DNA from: Longispora fulva
GTDB lineage: Bacteria; Actinomycetota; Actinomycetes; Mycobacteriales; Micromonosporaceae
DNA length: 64,000 bases
Direction of reading: 5' to 3'
Assembly (NCBI RefSeq): GCF_015751905.1
Contig: NZ_JADOUF010000001.1
Coordinates: 4,588,001 to 4,652,000, forward strand
Shown here one piece after another: positions 9,903 through 18,523 of the stretch. The translations under genes were made by a program, and so were the position numbers. Positions within the stretch are counted from its first letter, which is position 1. Each line of letters opens with the position of its first letter. A model generated the notes under the pieces. It ran no database searches and had not been told where the DNA came from. It saw only the letters and a program-made list of their open reading frames with translations.

Positions 9903-10116
9903 AGTAGATGGTGCGGTAGCCGGACGTCGTGCCCCAGGAACCGGCCGGCCCGCAGCCGGCGGACCACACCTGGCCGACGAGCTGGGTCTTCGAGGAGTCG
10001 GAGAAGTAGGCCCAGACGACCATGGACGGGCCCACGGGGATGGCCTGGGCGGGGATGGCCGTGGCGGTCAGGCCTGCGACGACGAGCGCGCCCACGAGCA
10101 TTGCACGACGGATCAT
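9889..10116 (-). CDS. Small secreted protein, DUF6289-like
   Basis: A 75-aa product starting at ATG 10116. Residues 1-25 form a Sec signal peptide (Met-Ile-Arg-Arg, hydrophobic core, Ala-Gln-Ala cleavage site). The mature 50 residues contain two Cys, one of them the C-terminal residue, and the pattern Tyr-Phe-Ser-Asp-Ser then Val-Gly. This layout matches the small actinobacterial secreted proteins annotated as DUF6289. Its 3' end overlaps the convergent acetyltransferase gene by 14 bases. Function is unknown; the disulfide is inferred. Confidence 0.65.
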   Translation of the reverse strand: MIRRAMLVGALVVAGLTATAIPAQAIPVGPSMVVWAYFSDSSKTQLVGQVWSAGCGPAGSWGTTSGYRTIYFTAC

Positions 10117-10211
10117 GGCTGAGTCCTTTCTGGACGGAGAGTGCCGCCATCCTCGCGCCGGACGGACCCCACGTCAATGAGCAACATCGATTCCTGACGG
10201 GTACGGACCGG

Positions 10212-10224
10212 TATCGTCTCCGGC
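10212..10224 (+). promoter_or_regulatory. Leaderless promoter -10 box (TATCGT)
   Basis: TATCGT (10212-10217), 7 bases before the ATG at 10225; no ribosome binding site. Confidence 0.5.
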
Positions 10225-11061
10225 ATGACATCTTCGTTCGTGCTCGGCGGCGAGCACACGGTCCACCGGCTCGCGTTCGGGGCCATGCAGATCACCGGCG
10301 CCGGCGTCTGGGGCCCTCCGGACGACCACGACGAGGCGGTCCGCGTGCTGCGCCGCGCCGTCGACCTCGGGGTGAATCTGATCGACACGGCCGACTCGTA
10401 CGGGCCGGGGGTCTCCGAGGAGCTGATCGCCGAGGCACTGCACCCGTACCCGGACGGGCTGGTCATCGCGACCAAGGGCGGCTTCACCCGGCCGGCCCCG
10501 GGGCGCTGGGTTATGAACGGCCACGACCTGCGGCGCAAGGTCGAGGACAGCCTGCGCCGGCTGAGGCTGGAGCGGATCGACCTCTACCAGCTGCACAGGG
10601 TCGACCCGACCCGGCCGGCCGAGGACCAGTTCGGCGAGCTGGCCGACCTGCGCCAGGAGGGCAAGATCGGGCAGGTCGGGCTGTCGGAGGTCGACGTCGA
10701 GATGATCGAACGGGCCAGGGAGATCGTGCCGATCGTGAGCGTGCAGAACATGTACAACCTGGTCGAACGGGGCTGGGAGCCGGTCGTCGACCACTGCGAG
10801 AAGCACGGGATCGGCTTCTTCCCGTGGTTCCCGATCGCGACCGGGAACCTGGCCCGACCCGGTGGCCCGCTCGAGGAGATCGCGCGGAACCACGAGGCGA
10901 CGCCGGTCCAGCTGGCTCTCGCGTGGCTGCTGCGCCGCTCGCCGGTGATGCTGCCCATCCCGGGGACGTCGAAGGTGGCGCACCTGGAGGAGAACATGGG
11001 CGCGGAGGCCGTGCGGCTCACCGACGAGGAGTACACGGCGATGGCTGCGCTCGCCGGCTGA
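10225..11061 (+). CDS. Aldo/keto reductase
   Basis: A 278-aa NADPH-dependent oxidoreductase with the TIM-barrel AKR fold. Catalytic tetrad residues are visible: DTADSYG (Asp and Tyr near 54-59), IATKGGF (Lys near 86) and YQLHRVD (His near 118). The C-terminal [15 protein letters not shown] segment binds the cofactor adenosine phosphate. This subgroup resembles the bacterial AKR11/12-type general reductases of aldehydes and ketones. Monocistronic, read from a leaderless promoter, convergent with the rhodanese gene. The natural substrate is not evident. Confidence 0.9.
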   Translation: MTSSFVLGGEHTVHRLAFGAMQITGAGVWGPPDDHDEAVRVLRRAVDLGVNLIDTADSYGPGVSEELIAEALHPYPDGLVIATKGGFTRPAPGRWVMNGHDLRRKVEDSLRRLRLERIDLYQLHRVDPTRPAEDQFGELADLRQEGKIGQVGLSEVDVEMIERAREIVPIVSVQNMYNLVERGWEPVVDHCEKHGIGFFPWFPIATGNLARPGGPLEEIARNHEATPVQLALAWLLRRSPVMLPIPGTSKVAHLEENMGAEAVRLTDEEYTAMAALAG

Positions 11062-11082
11062 CGGCGGAGCGGGGTCGCCCGG

Positions 11083-11532
11083 CTAGCAGAACAGGCCGAG
11101 GTCGGTCGGCTTCGGGGTGTCCACCCGCGCGTCCAGGGGCCGCTTGCCCTCGGTCCGCCAGCCCTCGCGGACCCAGTACTCGTAGCCGCCGATCATCTCC
11201 TTCACCGGGCGGCCGAGCGCCGCGATCCGCATCGCCGCCCTGGTGCTGCCGTTGCAGGCCGGGCCCCAGCAGTACGTGACCAGGAGCTTGTCGGCCGGCA
11301 GCTCCGCGAGCCACGCGGCGGTGATCCCGCCCTCGGGGACGTTGACCGCGCCGGGGACGTGCGACTTCGTGTACGCGCCCTTGGCCCGGGTGTCGATCAG
11401 GACGAAGTCGGCGTCGCCGGCCTTCAGGGCGTACGCGACGTCGGCCGGGTCCGTCTCGAAGGAGAGCTTGCCGGCGAAGTGGGCGAAGGCGGTGGTCGGG
11501 TCGGCGGCGGGGATCTCGGTAACCGTTGTCAT
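11083..11532 (-). CDS. Rhodanese-like domain protein
   Basis: A 149-aa single rhodanese domain. VLIDTRAKGAYTKSHVPGA is the CH2A-type motif and the active-site loop reads TYCWGPACNG, with the first Cys as the persulfide carrier. The loop CWGPAC is longer in character than thiosulfate sulfurtransferase loops and carries a second Cys, which may give a thiol-disulfide role. It is divergent from the GlxA-type regulator at 11604 with 71 bases between them, so the regulator may control it; GlxA-family regulators often sit beside such genes. Confidence 0.85.
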   Translation of the reverse strand: MTTVTEIPAADPTTAFAHFAGKLSFETDPADVAYALKAGDADFVLIDTRAKGAYTKSHVPGAVNVPEGGITAAWLAELPADKLLVTYCWGPACNGSTRAAMRIAALGRPVKEMIGGYEYWVREGWRTEGKRPLDARVDTPKPTDLGLFC

Positions 11533-11591
11533 GCGTCCCAGCCTGCCCGGCGGGGGCCGGCCGAAATAGTGGCGCGGGTGCCTGGTACCGC

Positions 11592-11603
11592 TAAGATTCC
11601 GCC
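11592..11603 (+). promoter_or_regulatory. Leaderless promoter -10 box (TAAGAT)
   Basis: TAAGAT (11592-11597), 6 bases before ATG 11604; no Shine-Dalgarno sequence. Confidence 0.5.
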
Positions 11604-12560
11604 ATGATGGTCGCGAAGCCGCACCGGGTCGCCGTCCTGGTCTACGAAGGCATGACGCCGTTCGAGTTCGGCGTCGTCGTGGAGGTGTTCGGGCTGCCCC
11701 GGCCGGAGCTGGACGTGCCCTGGTACACCCTCGACGTGTGCGCGGAGACCCCCGGCGTGCCGCTGCGCGCGGTCGGCGGCTTCGGCCTCGTCGCCGAGCA
11801 CGGCCTCGACGTCCTGACCAGCGCCGACACCGTGATCATCCCCGGGGTGGCCTCGGTGCACGGCGACCCGTCCCCCGCGCTGGTCGCCGCACTGCGGGCC
11901 GTGCGGGGCCGGCTGGTGTCGATCTGTTCCGGGGCGTTCGCGCTGGCCGGCGCCGGGCTGCTCGACGGCCTGAGCGCCACCACCCACTGGCGGTACGCGG
12001 ACCTGCTCGCCCGCCGCTATCCCCTGGTGGCCGTGGACCCCGACGTGCTCTACGTCGACGACGGCGGCGTGATCACCGGGGCGGGCAGCGCCGCCGGGCT
12101 GGACGTGTGCCTGCACCTGGTCCGCAGCGACCACGGCGCCCGGATCGCCAACACGGTCGCCCGCCGGCTGGTCATCCCGCCGCACCGGGACGGCGGGCAG
12201 GCCCAGTTCATCGAGGCGGCCGTCGCCGAGCCGGAGGTGGGCGACCCGATCGCCGAGTCGATGGCGTGGGCGCTGGGGCGGTTGGCGTCGCCGTTGACGC
12301 TGGCGGACCTGGCCCGGGCCGCGCACCTGGCGCCCCGGACGTACCAGCGGCGGTTCACCGCCCGGGTCGGGGTGCCGCCGATCCGGTGGCTGATCGGGCA
12401 GCGGATCGCGGCGAGCCTGCCGATGCTGGAGAGCCCGGACCTGCCGGTGGAGGAGATCGCGACGGCGGTGGGGTTCGAGTCGCCCGTCACCTATCGGCAC
12501 CATTTCGCCAAGGCGCTGCGGACGTCGCCTTCGGGATACCGGCGGGCGTTCCGCGGCTAG
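11604..12560 (+). CDS. GlxA-type AraC-family transcription regulator
   Basis: A 318-aa protein with an N-terminal DJ-1/PfpI-like domain (residues 5-180, nucleophile-elbow-like SICSGAFALAGAG) and a C-terminal AraC/XylS double helix-turn-helix (about 215-318, including LAHAARTYQRRF-type first HTH and VGFESPVTYRHHF second HTH). The DJ-1 part senses a ligand and is not usually a peptidase in this family. Two ATG codons in tandem (11604, 11607); the first has the better leaderless spacing. Divergent from the rhodanese gene, its likely target. Confidence 0.88.
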   Translation: MMVAKPHRVAVLVYEGMTPFEFGVVVEVFGLPRPELDVPWYTLDVCAETPGVPLRAVGGFGLVAEHGLDVLTSADTVIIPGVASVHGDPSPALVAALRAVRGRLVSICSGAFALAGAGLLDGLSATTHWRYADLLARRYPLVAVDPDVLYVDDGGVITGAGSAAGLDVCLHLVRSDHGARIANTVARRLVIPPHRDGGQAQFIEAAVAEPEVGDPIAESMAWALGRLASPLTLADLARAAHLAPRTYQRRFTARVGVPPIRWLIGQRIAASLPMLESPDLPVEEIATAVGFESPVTYRHHFAKALRTSPSGYRRAFRG

Positions 12561-12582
12561 GGTCCTCGCGACCCGCCCGGGG

Positions 12583-13062
12583 TCAGGGTTGTTCGGCCCG
12601 GACCCAGGCGCGCCGGGTCTCCCACAGGTTGCGCAGCGCGAAGATCTTCTGCTCGAACTCCGGATCCCGCGCGCACCCCCACCCGTCATAGGGCGCCCGC
12701 AGCCGCCAGGCAGCACCGGAGTCCCAATACACGACGGGTACCGTCGCCCCGCCGCGCCGCTCGGCCCGGATGTCCACGATCCGCCCCCACGGCACGTGCA
12801 CCCGGCGCGGCCCGGTCGTCGGCCGCAGCCCCGCCTCGTCGGCCACCACCCCCAGCGACCTGTGCAGCACCAGGCCGGCGGCGAGCGCCACGACGGCCGC
12901 CACCGGAGCGAGGACCAGCAGCCAGCCGGGCGCGCCGAGGAGTACCAGGATCGCGAAGCCGGCCCCGCTGAGCGCGGTCCGGAACGCCGTGCGGCACAGG
13001 GTCTGCTTCCAACCGGGCCGATAGCTCACCAACACGTAAGGATTAACGATCGGGGATCGCAT
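12583..13062 (-). CDS. PH-domain-like membrane protein
   Basis: A 159-aa product. After a short N-terminus there are two close hydrophobic segments (about residues 22-60, including GAPGWLLVLAPVAAVVALAAG) and then a C-terminal beta-rich domain of the bacterial PH (bPH) type with RRVHVPWGRIVDIRAERR. Such proteins are small inner-membrane proteins of unknown role, common in actinomycetes. The start at ATG 13062 lies only 12 bases from the divergent msrB start and lacks a ribosome binding site; a GTG at 13035 is an alternative. Convergent with the GlxA-type regulator. Confidence 0.7.
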   Translation of the reverse strand: MRSPIVNPYVLVSYRPGWKQTLCRTAFRTALSGAGFAILVLLGAPGWLLVLAPVAAVVALAAGLVLHRSLGVVADEAGLRPTTGPRRVHVPWGRIVDIRAERRGGATVPVVYWDSGAAWRLRAPYDGWGCARDPEFEQKIFALRNLWETRRAWVRAEQP

Positions 13063-13074
13063 ACGGTTGGTGTC
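13062..13074 (+). promoter_or_regulatory. Leaderless promoter -10 box (TACGGT) of msrB
   Basis: TACGGT (13062-13067), 7 bases before the msrB ATG at 13075. It overlaps the start codon of the divergent gene (13062), so the two genes have essentially no intergenic region. Confidence 0.5.
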
Positions 13075-13485
13075 ATGACCGAGCACAGCGAACTGCCCAC
13101 GACCGAGGCCGAGTGGCGCGAGCGCCTGACCCCGGCGGAGTACCGGGTGCTCCGCGAGGCCGGCACCGAGGCGCCCTGGGTCGGGGAGTACACGGACACG
13201 AAGACCATCGGGGTGTACCGGTGCCGCGCGTGCGGCACGGAGCTCTTCAGCAGCGACACGAAGTTCGACAGCCACTGCGGCTGGCCGAGCTACTTCTCGC
13301 CGCTCGCCGAGGACCGGGTGAAGCTGCTGGAGGACACCACGCTGGGGATGAAGCGGGTGGAGGTGCGCTGCGCGCACTGCGACTCGCACCTGGGGCACGT
13401 GTTCGAGGGCGAGGGGTACGACACCCCCACCGACCAGCGCTACTGCATCAACTCCATCAGCCTGACCCTGGAACCCGCAGAGTAG
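13075..13485 (+). CDS. msrB: Peptide-methionine (R)-S-oxide reductase
   Basis: A 136-aa zinc-containing MsrB, which reduces methionine-R-sulfoxide in oxidised proteins. Zn ligands are Cys50/Cys53 (CRAC) and Cys99/Cys102 (CAHC). The catalytic Cys124 is in QRYCINSISL, and the substrate pocket motifs SHCGWPSYF and HLGHVFEGEG are present. Length is normal for the family. Leaderless start at ATG 13075. It is a single cytosolic domain, not fused to MsrA. The stop is four bases from the end of the convergent ADP-ribosylglycohydrolase. Confidence 0.95.
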   Translation: MTEHSELPTTEAEWRERLTPAEYRVLREAGTEAPWVGEYTDTKTIGVYRCRACGTELFSSDTKFDSHCGWPSYFSPLAEDRVKLLEDTTLGMKRVEVRCAHCDSHLGHVFEGEGYDTPTDQRYCINSISLTLEPAE

Positions 13486-13489
13486 CCCT

Positions 13490-14386
13490 TCAGGTCAGGT
13501 GGGTGAGCCATCCCGGCAACGGCTCGGCGGCCGTCGTCCACGCGTCGGGGATCCCCGTCAGCCCCGTCCTGCCGGCGACGATCCCGCCGACGATGGCACA
13601 GGTCGTGTCGACGTCCCCACCGGCCGAAGCAGTCGCCCACAGTGCCTCGTGCAGGTCGTCCAGGTGCCGGGCCGCGCACCAGATGGCGAACGGCACCGTG
13701 TCGGGCGCGGAGATCTGCAGCCCGCATCCGAGTACCGCGGCGGCGTGCCGTGGGTCGACCACCGGCCGGATCCCGACCGCCCGGCGGAGTCGCGACGCCA
13801 CCTCGCCGTCCTCCACGTGGGCGGCCACGGTCGCGATGAGCTGGTCCGAGGGCAGTCCGAGGACGGCCAGGGCCGCCGCGAGAGCGACCGCGACGGAGCC
13901 CGCCACCGCCTCCGGGTGGGCGTGCGTCACCCTCGCCTGCTCGGCGGCCTGTCGGGCTGCCTCGGCGAGGTCGTCGGCGAACCAGGCGCCCAGCGGCGCC
14001 ACCCGCATGGCCGCGCCATTGCCCCACGAACCCTGCCCACCGAACTGACGGGACGTGACCGCCCGCCACGGCTCGCCCTCGCCGATCTCCCGCAGCACCC
14101 GGTGCATCGACGGACCGTATCCCCGGTCGCGATCCGCGTCGTAGGTGTTCGCGAACGCCAGCGCCAACCGGTCCTGGTCGACGGCGCCGTCCTCGTCGAG
14201 CATGCGCAGCAGCGGCAGGGCCATCGCGGTGTCATCCGTCCACGGCCACGGTCCCGGTGAGAGCCGACGCTCCCGGATCTCCCGCTCCACGCTGTCCACG
14301 GGCCGACGGAACCACGTCTCCCCGAACGCGTCCCCCAACGCGAGACCCCTCATCGAGTACCCGGCGGCCGCCCGTCTGCTGATCAT
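13490..14386 (-). CDS. ADP-ribosylglycohydrolase family protein
   Basis: A 298-aa all-alpha protein of the ADP-ribosyl-[dinitrogen reductase] glycohydrolase (DraG/ARH) type, which removes ADP-ribose from proteins or small molecules. Metal-binding motifs are present: N-terminal RGLALGDAFGE, the WTDDTAMAL motif near residue 50, and the late GGDVDTTCAIVGGIV motif with the paired Asp. The ATG at 14386 places the first motif at the expected distance. No partner ADP-ribosyltransferase is visible nearby. The upstream ATP-grasp gene reads in the same direction but 111 bases away. Confidence 0.87.
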   Translation of the reverse strand: MISRRAAAGYSMRGLALGDAFGETWFRRPVDSVEREIRERRLSPGPWPWTDDTAMALPLLRMLDEDGAVDQDRLALAFANTYDADRDRGYGPSMHRVLREIGEGEPWRAVTSRQFGGQGSWGNGAAMRVAPLGAWFADDLAEAARQAAEQARVTHAHPEAVAGSVAVALAAALAVLGLPSDQLIATVAAHVEDGEVASRLRRAVGIRPVVDPRHAAAVLGCGLQISAPDTVPFAIWCAARHLDDLHEALWATASAGGDVDTTCAIVGGIVAGRTGLTGIPDAWTTAAEPLPGWLTHLT

Positions 14387-14497
14387 CCGGACATGATCCC
14401 GCCCAACGTCTACCGGCCGCCACCGAAAAGTCCTGAACATACGGACAACCCGATCGCGAGTCGACCGGTACCACCGGGGCCACCTCGGCCGGCGGCG

Positions 14498-15295
14498 CTA
14501 TCCGGGAGGTCGCACGAACCGGCGGTCGTGGTCAGAGAGGTCCTCTGACGGGCCGGCGGCGCGGAGGATCACGTCCAGGGCGCTGTCGACGTCGGCCTCG
14601 TAGCAGCCGGCGGCCCAGGCGGCGTTGGCCTCGATCACCGCCCACCCGGCCGGACCGCCCGACAGCGGCCGCACCGTGCCGACGTCCAGGACGATCGCGG
14701 ACGGCAGCGCGGCGGCCTGGTCGGCGAGCAGGTCCGCGGCGAAGGCGCGCACCTCGGCCTCCCGGGGGTGGCCGGCCAGCGAGGCCATCCGCAGCACCCC
14801 GTCGTCGCCGTACTGGCTGCCCGTGCGCACCGCGCCGTCGAGCACGTGCAGCCGGAACTCCGCCACCACGTCGACCGGGTCGCTGACCAGCACGGGTGTG
14901 AACGGGTCGACGGCGTCGGAGCCTGGAAGGCGGGTGCCGTCGGAATACACCATCGCGGTGATGCTCTTGTCGTTCGGCGACTTGGCGAAGACCGGGCGGC
15001 GCAGTGTGTGCGCCTCACTGATCGGGATCAGGCGCACCTCGCGGCGCAGGAACTCCTGTGGCAGACCCGCGAGCCAACCCGGGGGCGCCTCCAGCGGGGC
15101 CACGTCCACCCCGGCGCGGACCGCGTCGGCGAATGTCGGGCCAGCGTGCAGATGCACGACGCGACCGAGCAGGTCGGCGGGCAGCCGCCAGTCGGGGCCG
15201 AGCTGGACCGGCGTGAGGCCCCGGTTCCCGGCCGCAACTCGGATCTGTTCCGCCGAGGCTGTCAGCCTCGGCGGGAAAACCATCGTGGTCGCCAT
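14498..15295 (-). CDS. ATP-grasp domain protein
   Basis: A 265-aa ATP-grasp-like protein. The core features are PVFAKSPNDKSI (nucleotide-binding Lys region near 100-110), VVAEFRLHVLDG (beta strands of the grasp), and the C-terminal metal-binding pair LDVGTV...WAVIEANAAW. These resemble the DUF4343-type ATP-grasp proteins, which ligate unknown carboxylates and amines. The ATG at 15295 has GGAGGG upstream. A biosynthetic partner gene is not seen; the substrate is unknown. Confidence 0.7.
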   Translation of the reverse strand: MATTMVFPPRLTASAEQIRVAAGNRGLTPVQLGPDWRLPADLLGRVVHLHAGPTFADAVRAGVDVAPLEAPPGWLAGLPQEFLRREVRLIPISEAHTLRRPVFAKSPNDKSITAMVYSDGTRLPGSDAVDPFTPVLVSDPVDVVAEFRLHVLDGAVRTGSQYGDDGVLRMASLAGHPREAEVRAFAADLLADQAAALPSAIVLDVGTVRPLSGGPAGWAVIEANAAWAAGCYEADVDSALDVILRAAGPSEDLSDHDRRFVRPPG

Positions 15296-15418
15296 GTGGC
15301 CGCCCTCCCGTGCGAGCCCCGATCATGGCAGCTGGCAGCGACCACGTCGCCGGAATTGCCCGGTCGGTCCAGGACCTCGGATCACGGCTCGCCCAGGAAC
15401 GGCTGACGACCGGCCCGG

Positions 15419-15865
15419 TCAGACCGGGCGGCGGGCGGCGAAGCCGGCGTCCTGGCGGTGGTACCAGTAGATGTCCGGATCGCCCTCCAGCCAGCACCAC
15501 AGCACCGGCCGGCCGTCGCGCTCGCCGAGGAAGTCCAACAACACCGGGGCGAAGCCCTTGACCTGGGCCCCGTGCGCCGCGAGGTGCTCGACGGTCGCGA
15601 ACAACCGGGCCTCCAGGCTCTTGGCCTCCGCCAGGCCGCCGAGCGGGCTCGTGCCGTCGGCGGCGAGGTCGGCCTGGAGTTCGGCGAAGTCGGCGCGCAG
15701 CGCGATCAGGTTGTGGATGTGCGGCAGCAGGCCGGCCAGGATCCGGCGGGCCTCGCCCAGCGTCACCGGCCCCGGCTCCGGAACGCCTCCCGACGGGTCC
15801 AGGGGCCCGTCGTCGGACGGACCGCCGGACGGGTCGGTGGGGTCCCCGGTGGGCGGGTTCGTCAC
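15419..15865 (-). CDS. DUF2203 family protein
   Basis: A 148-aa cytosolic protein. Residues 1-32 are a Pro/Gly/Ser/Asp-rich disordered tail; the rest has the DUF2203 pattern: LGEARRILAGLLPHI, a helical middle, GAQVKGFAPVLLDFLGERDG and a final WLEGDPDIYWYH. The family is widespread in Bacillus and actinomycetes but has no assigned function. The GTG start at 15865 overlaps the stop of the preceding gene (GTGA), so both are translated from one transcript. Confidence 0.8.
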   Translation of the reverse strand: MTNPPTGDPTDPSGGPSDDGPLDPSGGVPEPGPVTLGEARRILAGLLPHIHNLIALRADFAELQADLAADGTSPLGGLAEAKSLEARLFATVEHLAAHGAQVKGFAPVLLDFLGERDGRPVLWCWLEGDPDIYWYHRQDAGFAARRPV

Positions 15866-16347
15866 GGCATCTCCATGGTCTCGGCGCGGGCGATCTCGGC
15901 GAGGGACGCGGCGAGGTAACCGTGCAGCGGGCGGTCCGCGGCGGTGACCAGATCGGACACCAGGAGGGTCGCGTGCTGGGCGACGGCGAGCGGGGCGGGT
16001 GCCGCGATCTCGCCCTCCTCGGGGTGCACGCCGAGGGCGCCGGTCACGAGGACGATGAGGACGTTCACGTCGAGGTCCGGGAACCAGGCTATCGCCGAGC
16101 GGACACATCTGCCGAGCGCCGCCTGGACGTCGTCGCCGGTCAGGCCGTCGGCGTGCTGGTCCTCAAGGAGGGCGCGGACGACGGCGCCGAGTACCAGTCT
16201 GATCTGTTCGGGGTTGAACTCCGCCAGCCGGCCGGCCGCCGCCCCGAACGCCTCGGGGTCCCCCGCCCTGGCCGCCTCGACCCCCTCGGTCGCCGCCGTG
16301 GCTATCGCGCGGGCCCGCGGGGGCAGGTACTGCCAGGGCTTGTCCAT
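15862..16347 (-). CDS. Hypothetical helical protein upstream of DUF2203
   Basis: A 161-aa, predominantly alpha-helical protein starting at ATG 16347. The N-terminus reads MDKPWQYLPPRARAIATA and there is no signal peptide; the segment around VNVLIVLVTGALGV is hydrophobic but looks like a buried helix. It overlaps the DUF2203 gene by four bases, so the two products probably act together. The family is not recognised. Upstream, GATCCT lies 6 bases before the ATG in the position of the -10 box seen in other leaderless genes. Confidence 0.65.
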   Translation of the reverse strand: MDKPWQYLPPRARAIATAATEGVEAARAGDPEAFGAAAGRLAEFNPEQIRLVLGAVVRALLEDQHADGLTGDDVQAALGRCVRSAIAWFPDLDVNVLIVLVTGALGVHPEEGEIAAPAPLAVAQHATLLVSDLVTAADRPLHGYLAASLAEIARAETMEMP

Positions 16348-16501
16348 CCGCCCAGGATCGCACGGGGCCCCGCGCGCCACCGCCGGCGGGCGGTGGCGCG
16401 CATCACACCGGGGCAATTCCGCCACCGGCGACCGAACGCGGATGATCCACGACACGTTCACCGTGACCAGGAACCCATCCGGCTGACCTGGGCGCATAGC
16501 G

Positions 16502-16539
16502 TAGACTGGGTCGTGGTCCGCCCGGTTCTGCCGCGGACC
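16502..16539 (+). promoter_or_regulatory. Promoter and 5' UTR stem-loop of the DEAD-box helicase gene
   Basis: TAGACT (16502-16507) is a plausible -10 box. It would give a 5' UTR of about 105 bases. That UTR starts with a perfect 7-bp hairpin, GGTCCGC (16515-16521) with GCGGACC (16533-16539) and an 11-base loop. Long structured leaders are common on RNA-helicase mRNAs and may mediate autoregulation; that part is inference. Confidence 0.4.
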
Positions 16540-16619
16540 GATTCTCATGTCGCCCACCACGCGCCGCGACCTACGAGGTCTGCGCCGGGCAGGACGACCC
16601 TTCGACGTTCGGAGTTCCC

Positions 16620-18356
16620 ATGGCGGCTAGCCGCCCCATCACCACCTCAACCGACGCCACCTTCACCGAGCTCGGCGTACCCGCGCCGCTCGTCAAGGTG
16701 CTCGAGGACAACGGCATCCTCTCGCCGTTCCCCATCCAGGTCGCCACGCTGCCCGACTCCCTCGCCGGGCGCGACGTGCTCGGCCGGGGCCGGACCGGCT
16801 CCGGCAAGACGTACGCGTTCGCGCTGCCCCTGATGGCCCGCCTGGCCGCCAGTGGCACACCGCGGCGCGCCGGCCGGCCGCGGGCGATGATCCTGGCGCC
16901 GACCCGCGAGCTCGCCACCCAGATCGACGCCACCCTCGCCCCGCTGGCGAAGGCGATGGGTCTGCGGACCCTCACCGTCTTCGGCGGCGTCGGCGCGGGC
17001 CCGCAGATCAAGGCGCTGAAGGCCGGGGTCGACATCGTCGTCGCCTGCCCGGGCCGGCTCGCCGACCACCTGCAGACCGGCAACGTGCACCTCGACGCCG
17101 TCGAGATCACGATCCTGGACGAGGCCGACCACATGGCCGAGCTGGGCTTCCTGCCCGTCGTCCGCCGGCTGATGGACGCCACCCCCCGGGTGGGTCAGCG
17201 GCTGCTGTTCTCCGCGACCCTCGACGGCGGCATCGACGTCCTGGTCAAGCGGTTCCTCAGCAACCCGATCACGCACAGCGTCGACTCGGCCCAGTCGCCG
17301 GTCGTCGACATGACGCACCACGTGCTGCACATCCGCAAGGAGGAGCGGCTGCCGATCCTCGCGGACCTGACCGCCGCCCCGGGCCGCACCATGGTGTTCA
17401 CCCGGACCAAGCGCGGGGCGAAGACCCTGACGCGGCAGCTCAACGCCGCCGGCGTGCCGGCCGTCGAGCTGCACGGCAACCTGGGCCAGAACGCCCGGAC
17501 CCGCAGCCTCGCGGCGTTCTCCGACGGTTCGGCGAAGACCCTGGTCGCCACCGACATCGCGGCGCGCGGCATCCACGTGGACGACGTCACCCTGGTGATC
17601 CACGCGGATCCGCCGGTGGAGCACAAGGCGTACCTGCACCGCTCCGGGCGGACCGCGCGGGCCGGCAACTCCGGCACCGTGATCACCCTGATGACGAACG
17701 AGCAGGTCAGCGATGTCCGCGACCTGACCCGCAAGGCCGGCATCACACCGACCACGACCCGGCTGAGCCCGGGTCACCCACTGTTGCAGGAACTGGCCCC
17801 GGGCGAGCGGGTGTTCGTCGAGCCGTCCGAGGCGGCCGTGGGGGTGGCGATGTCGGCGGAGGCCATCCGCGCCAACGGTGGCGGCGGTGGCGGCAACACC
17901 GGGCGCGGGGGTCGCTCCGGGGGCGCCGGCCGTGGTGGCCGTGGCGACGGTTCCGGGCGGGCCGCCGGGGGTTCCGGTCGTGGCGATGACGCCGGTCGCG
18001 CCGCTGGTCGGGGCGATGGCTCCGGCCGGGGTGCCGGCTCAGGGCGTGGGCGTGGCGGTGCCGGTCAGGGTGGTTCCGGTCCGGGTGGTTCCGGTCAGGG
18101 TGGTCAGGCCGGTTCTGGCCGGTCCGCCGGTTCCGGCCGGGGTGACGGTGCTCCTCGCGCCGAGGGCGCCGGTCGTTCGGCGGGTGCCGGGCGGGCCGCC
18201 GGTTCCGGTCGGGGCCGCGCCTCGGGTGCGGCCACCGGGAGTGTGCCGTCGCCGCGCCGGGGCGGTTCGCCGGCAGCCTCGCCGGCCCGCAACGCCGGGA
18301 TCGTGGCGTTCTCGACGCAGTCCCGCGCGGGCGGCGGTCGGCGCGCCGGCAGCTGA
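16620..18356 (+). CDS. DEAD-box ATP-dependent RNA helicase with RGG-like tail
   Basis: A 578-aa RNA helicase. The two RecA domains (about 15-390) carry the family motifs in order: Q motif ending PFPIQ, Walker A GRTGSGKT, PTRELATQ, DEAD (LDEADHMAELGF), SAT, and the late RGIHVDDV and HRSGRTARAG. From about residue 420 to 545 the chain is a disordered Gly/Arg/Ser/Ala tail with many RGG and GRG repeats, as in CsdA/RhlE-type helicases that bind structured RNA and ribosomal precursors. The start has GGAG five bases upstream. A strong terminator follows at 18368. Confidence 0.95.
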   Translation: MAASRPITTSTDATFTELGVPAPLVKVLEDNGILSPFPIQVATLPDSLAGRDVLGRGRTGSGKTYAFALPLMARLAASGTPRRAGRPRAMILAPTRELATQIDATLAPLAKAMGLRTLTVFGGVGAGPQIKALKAGVDIVVACPGRLADHLQTGNVHLDAVEITILDEADHMAELGFLPVVRRLMDATPRVGQRLLFSATLDGGIDVLVKRFLSNPITHSVDSAQSPVVDMTHHVLHIRKEERLPILADLTAAPGRTMVFTRTKRGAKTLTRQLNAAGVPAVELHGNLGQNARTRSLAAFSDGSAKTLVATDIAARGIHVDDVTLVIHADPPVEHKAYLHRSGRTARAGNSGTVITLMTNEQVSDVRDLTRKAGITPTTTRLSPGHPLLQELAPGERVFVEPSEAAVGVAMSAEAIRANGGGGGGNTGRGGRSGGAGRGGRGDGSGRAAGGSGRGDDAGRAAGRGDGSGRGAGSGRGRGGAGQGGSGPGGSGQGGQAGSGRSAGSGRGDGAPRAEGAGRSAGAGRAAGSGRGRASGAATGSVPSPRRGGSPAASPARNAGIVAFSTQSRAGGGRRAGS

Positions 18357-18367
18357 GATTTCACCGG

Positions 18368-18409
18368 GCGCCGCCGGCGGGTCACTGACCTGCCGGCGGC
18401 GCTTTTTTT
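18368..18409 (+). terminator. Rho-independent terminator after the helicase gene
   Basis: GCGCCGCCGGC (18368-18378) pairs perfectly with GCCGGCGGCGC (18392-18402), followed by seven T (18403-18409). It lies 11 bases after the helicase stop codon. Confidence 0.93.
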
Positions 18410-18523
18410 GACGGCTACGGTGGGGCCCGACCCGGCATCCGACGGCCACCCGGGGCCGCCCAATCACGCACGCCACCGTGGCGGTCAGGTCTTCTGGGGC
18501 TCGCCGGAGTCAGGGCGGACGGG

